IMG/VR virus record: IMGVR_UViG_3300030329_004387
Span: 1 to 51,633 of that record
Strand: one strand, 5' to 3'
Source of the DNA: a virus
Length of the DNA: 51,633 bases
The notes below the pieces were generated by a model. It ran no database searches and was not told the DNA's origin. It saw only the letters and a list, made by a program, of their open reading frames with translations. The position numbers and the translations under genes are program-made. Within the stretch, counting starts at the first letter, position 1. Each line of letters begins with the position of its first letter. Below, piece by piece: positions 32,805 to 40,404 of the stretch.

Positions 32805-34397
32805 TTAATATCCTTTTAACACCTCATTGATCATCTCGTCATCTTTATTTATATCAAATCCTCCAGAGTTATTAATACTATTTGTAGGTTCTTCTTTTGG
32901 AGCAATCTCAGAACCATCAGAACTTAAACTATAAAATTCTAAAAGTCCATCTAATTCGCCTTCTTCTAAATAATACCTATCATAAATAGGTATAGGTTTT
33001 CCTATTGTATTTACTATATGAACTCCCATATCATAAAAATTATTTACTTCTTTTGAATCTTGAAATGCACCTGAACCTGTGGGATCAAAATCATAAGAAT
33101 CATATATAGCAAAATAATATCCATTCTCATCTTTACTTAATATCTGAGTAAACCCTCCAATATCGACAGAAGTATTATATAAAGCAATGCTTTGTTTAGG
33201 AACATCTGCATCAGTAATGTGAGTATCTGAATTAAGATTCCCATACAGTGAATCACCTGCTATATTTTCAGATCCAATAATTAAAGGCTCTCCAGTTTGT
33301 AAAAGTTTTACAAGATTTGCTCTAGTATTATTATAACGATCACCAGTTTTATGTTCATCAAGTAAAAATAAACTTCTATGATAATTTGCTAGATTTTCTC
33401 CTAATTCTATTATCTTTGATTTATGATTTATTTCTTTTTCTTTTAACCATTGCTCTTTCTGACTTAATTTTATTGATGGATCTATAAACAACTTATCACT
33501 TTCATTTAATAAATAATTTTGAAAGTCTGCATAGCTCATATCTTCAAAAACTTCTTCTGAATTATTTGCAAAAGCTAAATAATTTCCTGAACCTTCAATT
33601 ATTGTATTTACAAAATCCTCATCTCTCATATGTGGTTTAAATCCACCAAATTCACTAAATTCATCTATAGAATAATAAGTTATATTTCCCTTATTATGTT
33701 CAAGACTAGGATGCATACTTAGATCTTTATGTATTTTATGCAAAGATTTTACATCAAAGTCATCTGAAGGATGATATTGAGAAGGTTCTAGTATATTTTC
33801 AGACCTTTGTAAATATATAGATAATATATCTACATCTCTACCATTTTTAGTAAATCTTTGATTTTCTTCCGTATATCCTGCAAAATCGAAATTACTCGAT
33901 GCTTGATGTGTCATTATAGGAGTAAATCCTTTATAGTGGCTATCAGTAATTATATGTGACGGAGTTTCTCCTGAGGAATATATTAACCATTGATTTGATA
34001 CATCCTCCCAGCTTCTATTTTTTTCCCAGCCTAAAGATAATATATTATAAGCAAAATCATCAATAGGTCCACCTTTTACATCTAATGTAGGAAGAATTGC
34101 TGAAGCTATACTTGATCCAGTTTGATACGCCTTTCTTTTTAAATTATATGGGAAATTTGTAATTACATCAGGTATCCCATCTTGATTATTATCAATACTT
34201 TCAGAGAATAAATTTAAACTTTCCAAAAAAGGAACATCATTTGAGTCTTCTAAAGAATTTAATGCCTGTTCATTTTTATTACTAATCTGTTCGAGATAAT
34301 TTCCAGAGTGCTTAGGATTATTTTCATCTATCTCTACCACTTTATCATTAGTAGGATCAAAAGAAATTTTATTTAATATTTTATCGTATATACCCAT
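32805..34397 (-). CDS. Late protein of unknown function with calcium-loop motif, 530 aa
   Basis: Residues 69-77 read DNNQDGIPD, the DxNxDGIPD loop also present in the 875-residue protein, so the two may share a calcium-dependent fold. The rest is acidic and soluble; a segment 'QSIALYNTSVDIGGFTQILS ... GYYFAIYDSYDFD' (about 408-445) looks beta-rich. No catalytic motif recognised. It sits just downstream of the holin-like pair. Structural or lysis-related; not decided. Confidence 0.55.
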   Translation of the reverse strand: MGIYDKILNKISFDPTNDKVVEIDENNPKHSGNYLEQISNKNEQALNSLEDSNDVPFLESLNLFSESIDNNQDGIPDVITNFPYNLKRKAYQTGSSIASAILPTLDVKGGPIDDFAYNILSLGWEKNRSWEDVSNQWLIYSSGETPSHIITDSHYKGFTPIMTHQASSNFDFAGYTEENQRFTKNGRDVDILSIYLQRSENILEPSQYHPSDDFDVKSLHKIHKDLSMHPSLEHNKGNITYYSIDEFSEFGGFKPHMRDEDFVNTIIEGSGNYLAFANNSEEVFEDMSYADFQNYLLNESDKLFIDPSIKLSQKEQWLKEKEINHKSKIIELGENLANYHRSLFLLDEHKTGDRYNNTRANLVKLLQTGEPLIIGSENIAGDSLYGNLNSDTHITDADVPKQSIALYNTSVDIGGFTQILSKDENGYYFAIYDSYDFDPTGSGAFQDSKEVNNFYDMGVHIVNTIGKPIPIYDRYYLEEGELDGLLEFYSLSSDGSEIAPKEEPTNSINNSGGFDINKDDEMINEVLKGY

Positions 34398-34399
34398 AA

Positions 34400-34645
34400 T
34401 TACCCCTTATCAATACCAAGCCAAGTCAATATAACACCTATTACAACAGTTATAGTAGAGCCTATAGCTTTAATAGCTGTTATAGAACTTTCTGTTTCTC
34501 TAACTCTACCATTTATTTTAGTTAACTGCTCTTTTACTTCAGACATATCTTCTTTAATATGCTCTATATCTCCACCTATTCTTATTAAATGCAGAGTAAC
34601 ATCTGTCCTATATTCATCAACTCTTTTAGTACTTTTTGTTTTCAT
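34400..34645 (-). CDS. XhlA-like membrane protein, holin-associated, 81 aa
   Basis: A charged coiled-coil segment (residues 20-55, DIEHIKEDMSEVKEQLTKI) followed by one C-terminal transmembrane helix (about 61-78, IGSTITVVIGVILTWLGI) and KG is the layout of XhlA-type (PF10779-like) proteins that assist holins. It overlaps the preceding gene by 20 nt, with AGGAAAG upstream. With that gene it forms a probable lysis cassette. Confidence 0.55.
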   Translation of the reverse strand: MKTKSTKRVDEYRTDVTLHLIRIGGDIEHIKEDMSEVKEQLTKINGRVRETESSITAIKAIGSTITVVIGVILTWLGIDKG

Positions 34646-34934
34646 TTCTTTCCTGCATTCTTAAAAATTTATCTTTCAAGCCATTACCACTTAGAGAAGC
34701 TATAACCTCAACTAATGTTTTATAACTATTCTCTAATCCTTTTTGCTCTAGTTGCATTTTCTTTTGTTGATCTATCAGCTTTATGATTATACCTTCAACC
34801 CTAGTAAAGGATTCTCTTAACTCTTTTTGTAGTTCGTCCTGTATAAACTTATTTTGCTTTTGTATAAACCACCAAAATGCCGCTGCTACTACAAGGGGAA
34901 CGCCATATTGCTCTAATATTTGTAACCAATCCAT
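34626..34934 (-). CDS. Holin-like protein with N-terminal membrane helix, 102 aa
   Basis: Residues 8-26 (EQYGVPLVVAAAFWWFIQK) form one transmembrane helix, followed by a long charged coiled coil. One-helix proteins of this type (BhlA-like) act as holins or holin partners. It is adjacent to another one-helix protein with reversed topology. The endolysin lies far away at 49411, so the lysis functions are split in this genome. Confidence 0.5.
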   Translation of the reverse strand: MDWLQILEQYGVPLVVAAAFWWFIQKQNKFIQDELQKELRESFTRVEGIIIKLIDQQKKMQLEQKGLENSYKTLVEVIASLSGNGLKDKFLRMQERNENKKY

Positions 34935-34936
34935 TC

Positions 34937-35716
34937 CTAACCCTCAATTAATTCTCCCCATAAACTAGTTCGACCATTTATCATTTGTATTATATGAACA
35001 GTAAATAAACCGCCCTTATAAAAATCAACTATTGCAAAAGCATGAGACCAATTTATATTTCTATGATCTAGCCAATCATTTGACTTTGGACTCATATCCT
35101 TTAAACATCCTATACTCCATGCAGATTTTGGTCCATCCATATGAGTCATAGAATGCTGTTGTAGATCATGCCAGTGGCCATACATTATATTGCAACCCAT
35201 TTTTCTTAAATGATTTGCCGCATGATATTGACCACCAAACTGATGACCGTGATAAAAATATAATTTACCTATTTTAAGATGCTTGCCAAAAGGATAATAC
35301 TTATATCCTCTATCAGACAAATTAACGGCATTAGCAAACTTGTATTGAGGTATGTAAGGATATTTGTCAACCGCATAATTAAGCCAATTATCATGATTTC
35401 CCTCTGTTATATACCTTTCCTTGCAATTTGCCTTATCAAGGGATTCATCTATCATATCCATCCCTTTATTAACATCTTTTACATCTTTATCAAAGCTCTC
35501 TATTAAATACTCTAAAGGCGGAGCTTTTTTCCTTTTAAACTTCCATGCTGAAAAAGCATTCCATTCTCCAACATCTCCCAAATCTATATAAGCATCTGGT
35601 TTTACTATTTCTATTGTTTGTTTTAAACAATTAATAGCTTTTTGATCGTGCAAGGGGAAATGTTTATCTGGAGTAACAATAACTCTTTTAACAACCCCTT
35701 TATCAATTTTAGGCAT
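34937..35716 (-). CDS. Calcineurin-like metallophosphoesterase
   Basis: 259 residues with the metallophosphoesterase motifs in order: D-x-H at 17-19, GDVGEW (47-52), GNHD (106-109), YHGHQ (156-159) and GHWH (180-183), together giving the dinuclear metal site. The family cleaves phosphomono- or diesters; its substrate here is unknown. It lies in the late operon between a basic protein and the holin-like genes, with a TTGGAGG site. Intact and of usual length for the family. Confidence 0.85.
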   Translation of the reverse strand: MPKIDKGVVKRVIVTPDKHFPLHDQKAINCLKQTIEIVKPDAYIDLGDVGEWNAFSAWKFKRKKAPPLEYLIESFDKDVKDVNKGMDMIDESLDKANCKERYITEGNHDNWLNYAVDKYPYIPQYKFANAVNLSDRGYKYYPFGKHLKIGKLYFYHGHQFGGQYHAANHLRKMGCNIMYGHWHDLQQHSMTHMDGPKSAWSIGCLKDMSPKSNDWLDHRNINWSHAFAIVDFYKGGLFTVHIIQMINGRTSLWGELIEG

Positions 35717-35760
35717 ATAGCCTCCAATTTATTATTGTTGTGCCTTTTAAGGACTTTTTG

Positions 35761-35964
35761 CTATTTTCCTGATCCTTTTGTTCCGTAAGCTTTCTTCTTA
35801 TTGATATTAGATTTCATCTTTCTTCTAGGATTAGCCTTTCCCTTAACTGGTGCTCCATATGTTTTTGCTCTAACACCTGCTTTTTTTGTTCTTGATAAAG
35901 ATAGAATAGCAGGCCTACCACCACTTTTTCCACTGCTACTATAACCTTTTTTCCTTTTTGCCAT
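35761..35964 (-). CDS. Very basic small protein, 67 aa
   Basis: MAKRKKGYSSSGKSGG and so on has about one third Lys and Arg, many Gly and Ser and almost no acidic residues, so it is probably disordered and binds nucleic acid. AAAGGAGTCAG precedes the ATG. A DNA-condensing or capsid-interior role is possible from its place among structural genes, but no family supports this. Confidence 0.6.
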   Translation of the reverse strand: MAKRKKGYSSSGKSGGRPAILSLSRTKKAGVRAKTYGAPVKGKANPRRKMKSNINKKKAYGTKGSGK

Positions 35965-35992
35965 TTCTGACTCCTTTGTTTTTATTATTAAA

Positions 35993-36343
35993 TTATTTGC
36001 CTATATAAGCCATTATATAACTAGTAGCGTTATGCGACTTAACCAGATCAAAAGCTCCATATACAACATCCCCATTTACTAATGTAACGGGATTTGAGCC
36101 AGTATAAGAACCAGCGCCTGTTCCACCTAATGATAAATCTTCTCCTGGCGTAATAGATCTTGCTTCTACTTCTGCATCTGCATCTACTATTTTTAAAGCA
36201 ACAAAATATTTTACATCTGCAGCTACGCCACTTCCCGCTGTTACTGTTCCATTATTTACCATTATAAATCCATTTTGACCTAATGCTATTCCTGATAGCT
36301 CTTCAGCCGAAAACTCTCTTATTCCTTTATGTGTATCTGTCAT
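35993..36343 (-). CDS. Beta-rich virion protein, 116 aa (paralogue of the 37349 gene)
   Basis: Gly/Ala/Val-rich, strongly beta-forming, no charge clusters. It shares layout with the 116-residue gene at 37349: a head with 'LGQNGF' versus 'LGQAGC', then 'YFVALKIVDADAEVEA' versus 'VFVAITFLADTTLDA', and an ending of 'YIMAYIGK' versus 'LIAYIG'. Probably a capsid-decorating or tail component that duplicated. It shares its base with the upstream stop (TAATG). Confidence 0.6.
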   Translation of the reverse strand: MTDTHKGIREFSAEELSGIALGQNGFIMVNNGTVTAGSGVAADVKYFVALKIVDADAEVEARSITPGEDLSLGGTGAGSYTGSNPVTLVNGDVVYGAFDLVKSHNATSYIMAYIGK

Positions 36344-36894
36344 TATTTATATCCTTTTTCTATTATTGCTATACTATAGTCACCTGCTCCCGAATGACTT
36401 TTTTCTATTGCTATTCTTGAAAACTTCCCAAAAATATGGTCACCATGAGCTACTTCCAAAAAACTAACCTGTCCACTTAAATGGGATAAATAATCAGGAT
36501 AATAGCCTGGAGTTACTCCTTGAGCAGAATAACGAGAAAAGTGACTACTTGCTTTTGCAGCCCCATCATAAGGCTCCCAAGCTTTTGCTGTTATCCATGT
36601 TCCCATGGCTAGCGAAACTGGTGGTGCAGCACTTACTAAACTATCACGACTTAAACTGAGTACTGAGTAAAAAAAATCTACTTCAGGATAAAAAAAGGTG
36701 CCTGTAGTATTATCTGCAGATGTGTTCCTTCCACATTCCCGACCAGCTATATGCTCTTGATATACTCTTGTTCCTACTCCATTGAATCCATCTACATGAG
36801 ATGTTAAAAGATCAGTACCTCTGAACATAACCATTATTTTTCCTGTTTGTCCAGACTCTAAAGCTGTATGTGCTAATGGGGTTAATACTCTCAT
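36343..36894 (-). CDS. Late structural-type hypothetical protein, 183 aa
   Basis: Rich in Ser, Gly, Tyr and Phe and mostly beta-like (GKIMVMFRGTDLL, GQVSFLEVAHGDH). Overlaps the preceding stop by one base. No recognised family; position between two small beta-rich proteins suggests a virion surface part. Confidence 0.55.
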   Translation of the reverse strand: MRVLTPLAHTALESGQTGKIMVMFRGTDLLTSHVDGFNGVGTRVYQEHIAGRECGRNTSADNTTGTFFYPEVDFFYSVLSLSRDSLVSAAPPVSLAMGTWITAKAWEPYDGAAKASSHFSRYSAQGVTPGYYPDYLSHLSGQVSFLEVAHGDHIFGKFSRIAIEKSHSGAGDYSIAIIEKGYK

Positions 36895-37346
36895 TAATAT
36901 ACCGTTGTTTCCTCTAATGATACATTATCCCAATAACAAGATTTACCACTTGTAGATGTTACTAATCTTAAATAAATACTTGAGCTAGTAGGTATAACAT
37001 TAGCGGTATGAGTGCTAGTAGATCCTGCGAAACCTTCATCAATCAAATCTACTCCTCCATCAGTATTGCCTAATTGTAAGACACCTCCTGTTTGTGTAGA
37101 TCCACCTACATGATAAAACTGAATACTAAAAGTATAAGTAACGCCAGGAGTAACACTAAGGGTCTTACTAGCATAACCGTCAGCCGATGTAGCTTCTACT
37201 CTCATTCTTTTACTTGCATTTAAAAGAGTTGCATTAGTAGTCCCAAAACCTCCAGTCCCAGAACCAAAAAGTTCTTCATATGAAGGCATTAATTGTCTAT
37301 GTTCTGGTTTTGAAGTTATATTATTTGCTAATCCTAAATTTGGCAT
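36894..37346 (-). CDS. Jelly-roll / carbohydrate-binding-module-like virion protein, 150 aa
   Basis: Residues 50-148 follow the CBM4_9/galactose-binding pattern: 'KTLSVTPGVTYTFSIQFYHVGG', then 'SSIYLRLVTS' and the closing 'YWDNVSLEE', a hallmark ending of those jelly rolls. Such domains decorate phage capsids or tails and bind sugars. Its stop lies one base from the next start. Ligand unknown. Confidence 0.6.
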   Translation of the reverse strand: MPNLGLANNITSKPEHRQLMPSYEELFGSGTGGFGTTNATLLNASKRMRVEATSADGYASKTLSVTPGVTYTFSIQFYHVGGSTQTGGVLQLGNTDGGVDLIDEGFAGSTSTHTANVIPTSSSIYLRLVTSTSGKSCYWDNVSLEETTVY

Positions 37347-37348
37347 AA

Positions 37349-37699
37349 TTATCCTATATATGCTATTAGCGTTCCTGCACTATTTAAATCAATTTCAGTC
37401 CAACGGCCATAGATAGTAATACCTTTAGGGAAAGTATTGCTAGCGTCTATTTGAGTCCCTCCTGTGCCACCACCTGTTGCAGCTGCTTCAGTATTAGCCC
37501 ATCTGTCAGAATCTTCTGCTATTAGACCTCCTGATGCATCTAATGTTGTATCTGCTAAAAATGTTATAGCTACAAATACACTACCTGCAGGTGCTACTAC
37601 AGCTGTATTAGTGTCAACAAATACACACCCTGCTTGCCCCAAACTAGCATTTTGAGCTTCTTGTATAGTGTATTTCTGTAATCCTTCAGCTTTACTCAT
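37349..37699 (-). CDS. Beta-rich virion protein, 116 aa (paralogue of the 35993 gene)
   Basis: Ala/Gly/Thr-rich with 'GQAGCVFVDTNTAVVAPAGSVFVAITF', a poly-Gly/Thr linker (AATGGGTGGTQ) and the ending 'LIAYIG'. Same length and ending as the gene at 35993. AAGGAGAATG precedes the ATG. Likely a minor capsid or tail protein. Confidence 0.6.
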   Translation of the reverse strand: MSKAEGLQKYTIQEAQNASLGQAGCVFVDTNTAVVAPAGSVFVAITFLADTTLDASGGLIAEDSDRWANTEAAATGGGTGGTQIDASNTFPKGITIYGRWTEIDLNSAGTLIAYIG

Positions 37700-37708
37700 T
37701 CATTCTCC

Positions 37709-38470
37709 TTATCTTGTCATTCCGAAACCTATTGATCTATAAGTTCCATATTTTCTATCACTTGCTGCTTTTTCTACAGCTCTTCTAAATTCTCTTAAAA
37801 AATACTCTCTTCTTTCCATTTCTCCCATATCTTCCATCATTTTGGCTTTAATAAAATAAACTATAGCAGATGCTTGTTGATGAGACACATCTAATTCAAA
37901 TGATTCATCTATCATTGCTGAGACATCATAATGCATTGTAACTGTTTCCTCAAAATCTGTCCATGATGCATTATCGCCTGAATATGATGTATCTAAAACA
38001 ATTATATCACCTGTACCACCACTATTTGCAAAAGAATCAATCTTATGCAATCCATTAAACCTTCCAGCATTAGATAATACTATATAATTTCCTGCATCCA
38101 TAGTAGTATCGTAATTGCGAACGTCAGGTCCTTTAAGTTGTAAATTTCCACTACTAGAAGCTCTATATTTTGCTAAATCTGTATGTTTTGTATCTGTTCT
38201 ATTTATTTTATAATTAAGAACATATGTATATTCTATCTCTAAGCCATCTGCAATATCTTCTATAGGACTTACATATTTACCATAATTTTCTATGCTACTG
38301 CTAGAACCTGGTATCCATGTACCTCCAGCTGCTTCGCAATCAGCTTTATTATTATGATTCCCAACAGTGCAATGAGCTACTGCTAATCTACCACCTCCTC
38401 CTGAAGGTGATTGTTCTAATATGGCTATTTGGTTACCTTTATTTTTGTATGCAAATTTTTTAGACGCCAT
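37709..38470 (-). CDS. Head-tail connection type structural protein, 253 aa
   Basis: The C-terminal 70 residues are a charged helix (QASAIVYFIKAKMMEDMGEMERREYFLREFRRAVEKA), as in podoviral connector/adaptor proteins. The N-terminal half is beta-rich with an inserted 'DCEAAGGTWIPG' Cys motif (a small C...C-GGTW insert seen in phage tail proteins). It overlaps the previous gene by 11 nt. Role assigned from gene order. Confidence 0.55.
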   Translation of the reverse strand: MASKKFAYKNKGNQIAILEQSPSGGGGRLAVAHCTVGNHNNKADCEAAGGTWIPGSSSSIENYGKYVSPIEDIADGLEIEYTYVLNYKINRTDTKHTDLAKYRASSSGNLQLKGPDVRNYDTTMDAGNYIVLSNAGRFNGLHKIDSFANSGGTGDIIVLDTSYSGDNASWTDFEETVTMHYDVSAMIDESFELDVSHQQASAIVYFIKAKMMEDMGEMERREYFLREFRRAVEKAASDRKYGTYRSIGFGMTR

Positions 38471-38741
38471 CTGTATCCTCTATTATAGGTTCTGGAATCA
38501 TTCTAGGTATACTTTTATATGTATCATCAGTATTATCATGATGCTTACATCTAATATCTATTACCTTTACTAATTCATTAGGTAAATCATAAAATCTTTT
38601 ATCTTTAGTAATATCAAATCTTTCTCTTCTAATATTAATTTCTGTTAAAGAATTCATTTCAGCTAAAGCATCTTTTATAAATGCTATAGCTCTACCTGTA
38701 CTATTTATACCTGCTCTCTCCATAATTTCTTTTATTTTCAT
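38460..38741 (-). CDS. Small head-tail adaptor-like protein, 93 aa
   Basis: Helical N-terminus (MERAGINSTGRAIAFIKDALAEMNSLTEI) followed by 'RFDITKDKRFYDLPNELVKVIDIR', a strand-turn pattern often found in adaptor proteins next to the portal ring. Two nt separate it from the 226-residue gene upstream. Function inferred from pattern and order. Confidence 0.55.
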   Translation of the reverse strand: MKIKEIMERAGINSTGRAIAFIKDALAEMNSLTEINIRRERFDITKDKRFYDLPNELVKVIDIRCKHHDNTDDTYKSIPRMIPEPIIEDTDGV

Positions 38742-38743
38742 AA

Positions 38744-39424
38744 TTACCCCTGTTGTGGAGCTTGTGGTTGCTGTGCTGGAGGTGGCGACATTAAACCAAA
38801 AGCTGTATTATAATTTTGTTCTATTGTTACAAGCGATGGTTGTATTGCTTGTACTAATTCTATATCTTCTTCTGTTCCTGCATAATAAGCCATAATTGAC
38901 TCTAAGCATTTTTTAGCTGCATATAATACAACTAAGTATTCGTATTGGCCTGGAAAATTATCAATTAGATCGTGATTATAAGCTAAAGTAGGATAAGGGA
39001 CAGTAGTTACTATAGCTTTATTTACTGTGCCATCACTAGGTTCAGGTAATACAAAAAGTTTTGCATTTAATACATGATAAACTGGATTAAATTTACTTGC
39101 ATAACTTAAACTCTCAGTATCTGTAGCTCGAAATCTTAAATCAGACGTTATTCTTGTGCAAGGTTCTAAATTATTAGCTGATGTTCCATCTGCTCTTACA
39201 ACCGATATTATTAATCCACTTTCAACTGGATGCCCATTAGCATCTGAAATAGTAGTTGAAGTTGTAAAATTAGCTAATGCTTCAGGTTTACCTACAGATA
39301 ATCTTTCAATTACTTCTTTTGCTCCATCTGTCAACCATTGGCTTACTTCAGCCTGAGTTGGAGCTGGTTCTGTACCTAATGTAAAATTAATCATTCCTTG
39401 TATTTGTGTTTGAAAATCTGCCAT
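38744..39424 (-). CDS. Adaptor/connector-type structural protein, 226 aa
   Basis: 'QTQIQGMINFTLGTEPAPTQAEVSQWLTDGAKEVIERL' at the start and 'YLVVLYAAKKCLESIMAYYAGTEEDIELV' near residues 165-195 resemble phage head-tail connector proteins that dock beneath the portal. Ends in a Pro/Gln-rich tail (PPPAQQPQAPQQG). AAGGAAAAAT precedes it. Follows a 13-bp hairpin in the transcript. Confidence 0.55.
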   Translation of the reverse strand: MADFQTQIQGMINFTLGTEPAPTQAEVSQWLTDGAKEVIERLSVGKPEALANFTTSTTISDANGHPVESGLIISVVRADGTSANNLEPCTRITSDLRFRATDTESLSYASKFNPVYHVLNAKLFVLPEPSDGTVNKAIVTTVPYPTLAYNHDLIDNFPGQYEYLVVLYAAKKCLESIMAYYAGTEEDIELVQAIQPSLVTIEQNYNTAFGLMSPPPAQQPQAPQQG

Positions 39425-39439
39425 ATTTTTCCTTAATTC

Positions 39440-39479
39440 ATCCTGCCCCCTAGAAGAGAAATCTAATAGGAGACAGGAT
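39440..39479 (-). promoter_or_regulatory. 13-bp transcript hairpin in the late operon
   Basis: In the minus-strand transcript ATCCTGTCTCCTA pairs fully with TAGGGGGCAGGAT (13 pairs, two G-U), with a 14-nt loop. It lies in one of the few real gaps of the late unit, between the 114- and 226-residue genes. No U-run follows, so partial termination or RNase processing that sets the ratio of capsid to connector mRNA is more likely. Confidence 0.6.
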
Positions 39480-39487
39480 TATTATTT

Positions 39488-39832
39488 TTAGTGTACTGTT
39501 CCTGCTAAACCATACCAATATCCAGTTGTTCCGTCAGAAAACCATTTACATAAAACAATGTTTTCAGCACTAACATCCCAAGTTGAATATCCTTTGATCA
39601 CAGCATCATTTGCAGCATTCTTGATAGTTAAATCATTACTGCCTGAATCGATAATTAACAAACATTCCTGTCCATTCCATTCGCCATCAGAAAGTAATAA
39701 TATACCACTAGAAGCTGTAGTGACTTTTACAAGACCTTTTGCAGTAACATCAGCACCTGTAGTAGCTACAGCGGTTACTGAAGATATCTCTTGATCATCT
39801 ACATGTTTAGCCGATACTTTAACTTTTGCCAT
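39488..39832 (-). CDS. Beta-rich capsid-associated protein, 114 aa
   Basis: 'KGLVKVTTASSGILLLSDGEWNGQECLLIIDSGSNDLTIKN' and 'FSDGTTGYWYGLAGTVH' show alternating strands typical of small capsid-decorating or spike-like domains. Lies two genes downstream of the capsid gene, followed by a hairpin. No family named. Confidence 0.55.
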   Translation of the reverse strand: MAKVKVSAKHVDDQEISSVTAVATTGADVTAKGLVKVTTASSGILLLSDGEWNGQECLLIIDSGSNDLTIKNAANDAVIKGYSTWDVSAENIVLCKWFSDGTTGYWYGLAGTVH

Positions 39833-39840
39833 ATTATCTC

Positions 39841-40392
39841 CTAACTGTTATGGATAGAAGAGTCACATTGAACAAATACAGCGATTACAGTTGCTGCACC
39901 AGTTGCAGCAAGATCTTGATTAATCGGTGTAAATTCAAAGTGAACAGTTCTACCAGCTGCACTATATAAGGAACCTGCAACAACTGACGCTTCAGAGGTT
40001 GCTGCTCCACTACCTAAAGAAGCATTAGCTGCAACAGACTGCCCATTACTAAGTACATATAAAGGAATATTAGCAGCTAACGATAAGTCAGCTCCATCTA
40101 ATATTGCTTTTTGAGTCATTAGTTGAGCGCCTCCAGCGGCTGTGCCTAAGCAAAAATCAAGCTCATCACTTCCATTATTACCAGTAGTTAGTGTGCTTTG
40201 AGGAACTATAATCAGATCTTTTAACCAAGAATTTGCAGGTTGTGCAAAAGTTCCTTGAGTAGTTGCAGCTGCAGTAGCAGTAATAGCACCGCTAGATGCT
40301 TTTACAACAGTTAACCCAAGTTGTCTTTGCAAATCCTTACATTCTTCTATATGATCGCCATGTTTATTCATACCATATTGTGGAATTCCCAT
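39841..40392 (-). CDS. Capsid-associated (decoration-type) protein, 183 aa
   Basis: Ala/Ser/Thr/Gly-rich and beta-forming after a charged helical head (HIEECKDLQRQLG). Lies 12 nt after the capsid gene stop, the usual place for a head decoration or fibre protein. No catalytic motif. Function inferred from position. Confidence 0.55.
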   Translation of the reverse strand: MGIPQYGMNKHGDHIEECKDLQRQLGLTVVKASSGAITATAAATTQGTFAQPANSWLKDLIIVPQSTLTTGNNGSDELDFCLGTAAGGAQLMTQKAILDGADLSLAANIPLYVLSNGQSVAANASLGSGAATSEASVVAGSLYSAAGRTVHFEFTPINQDLAATGAATVIAVFVQCDSSIHNS

Positions 40393-40404
40393 ATTGTTAT
40401 CCCC

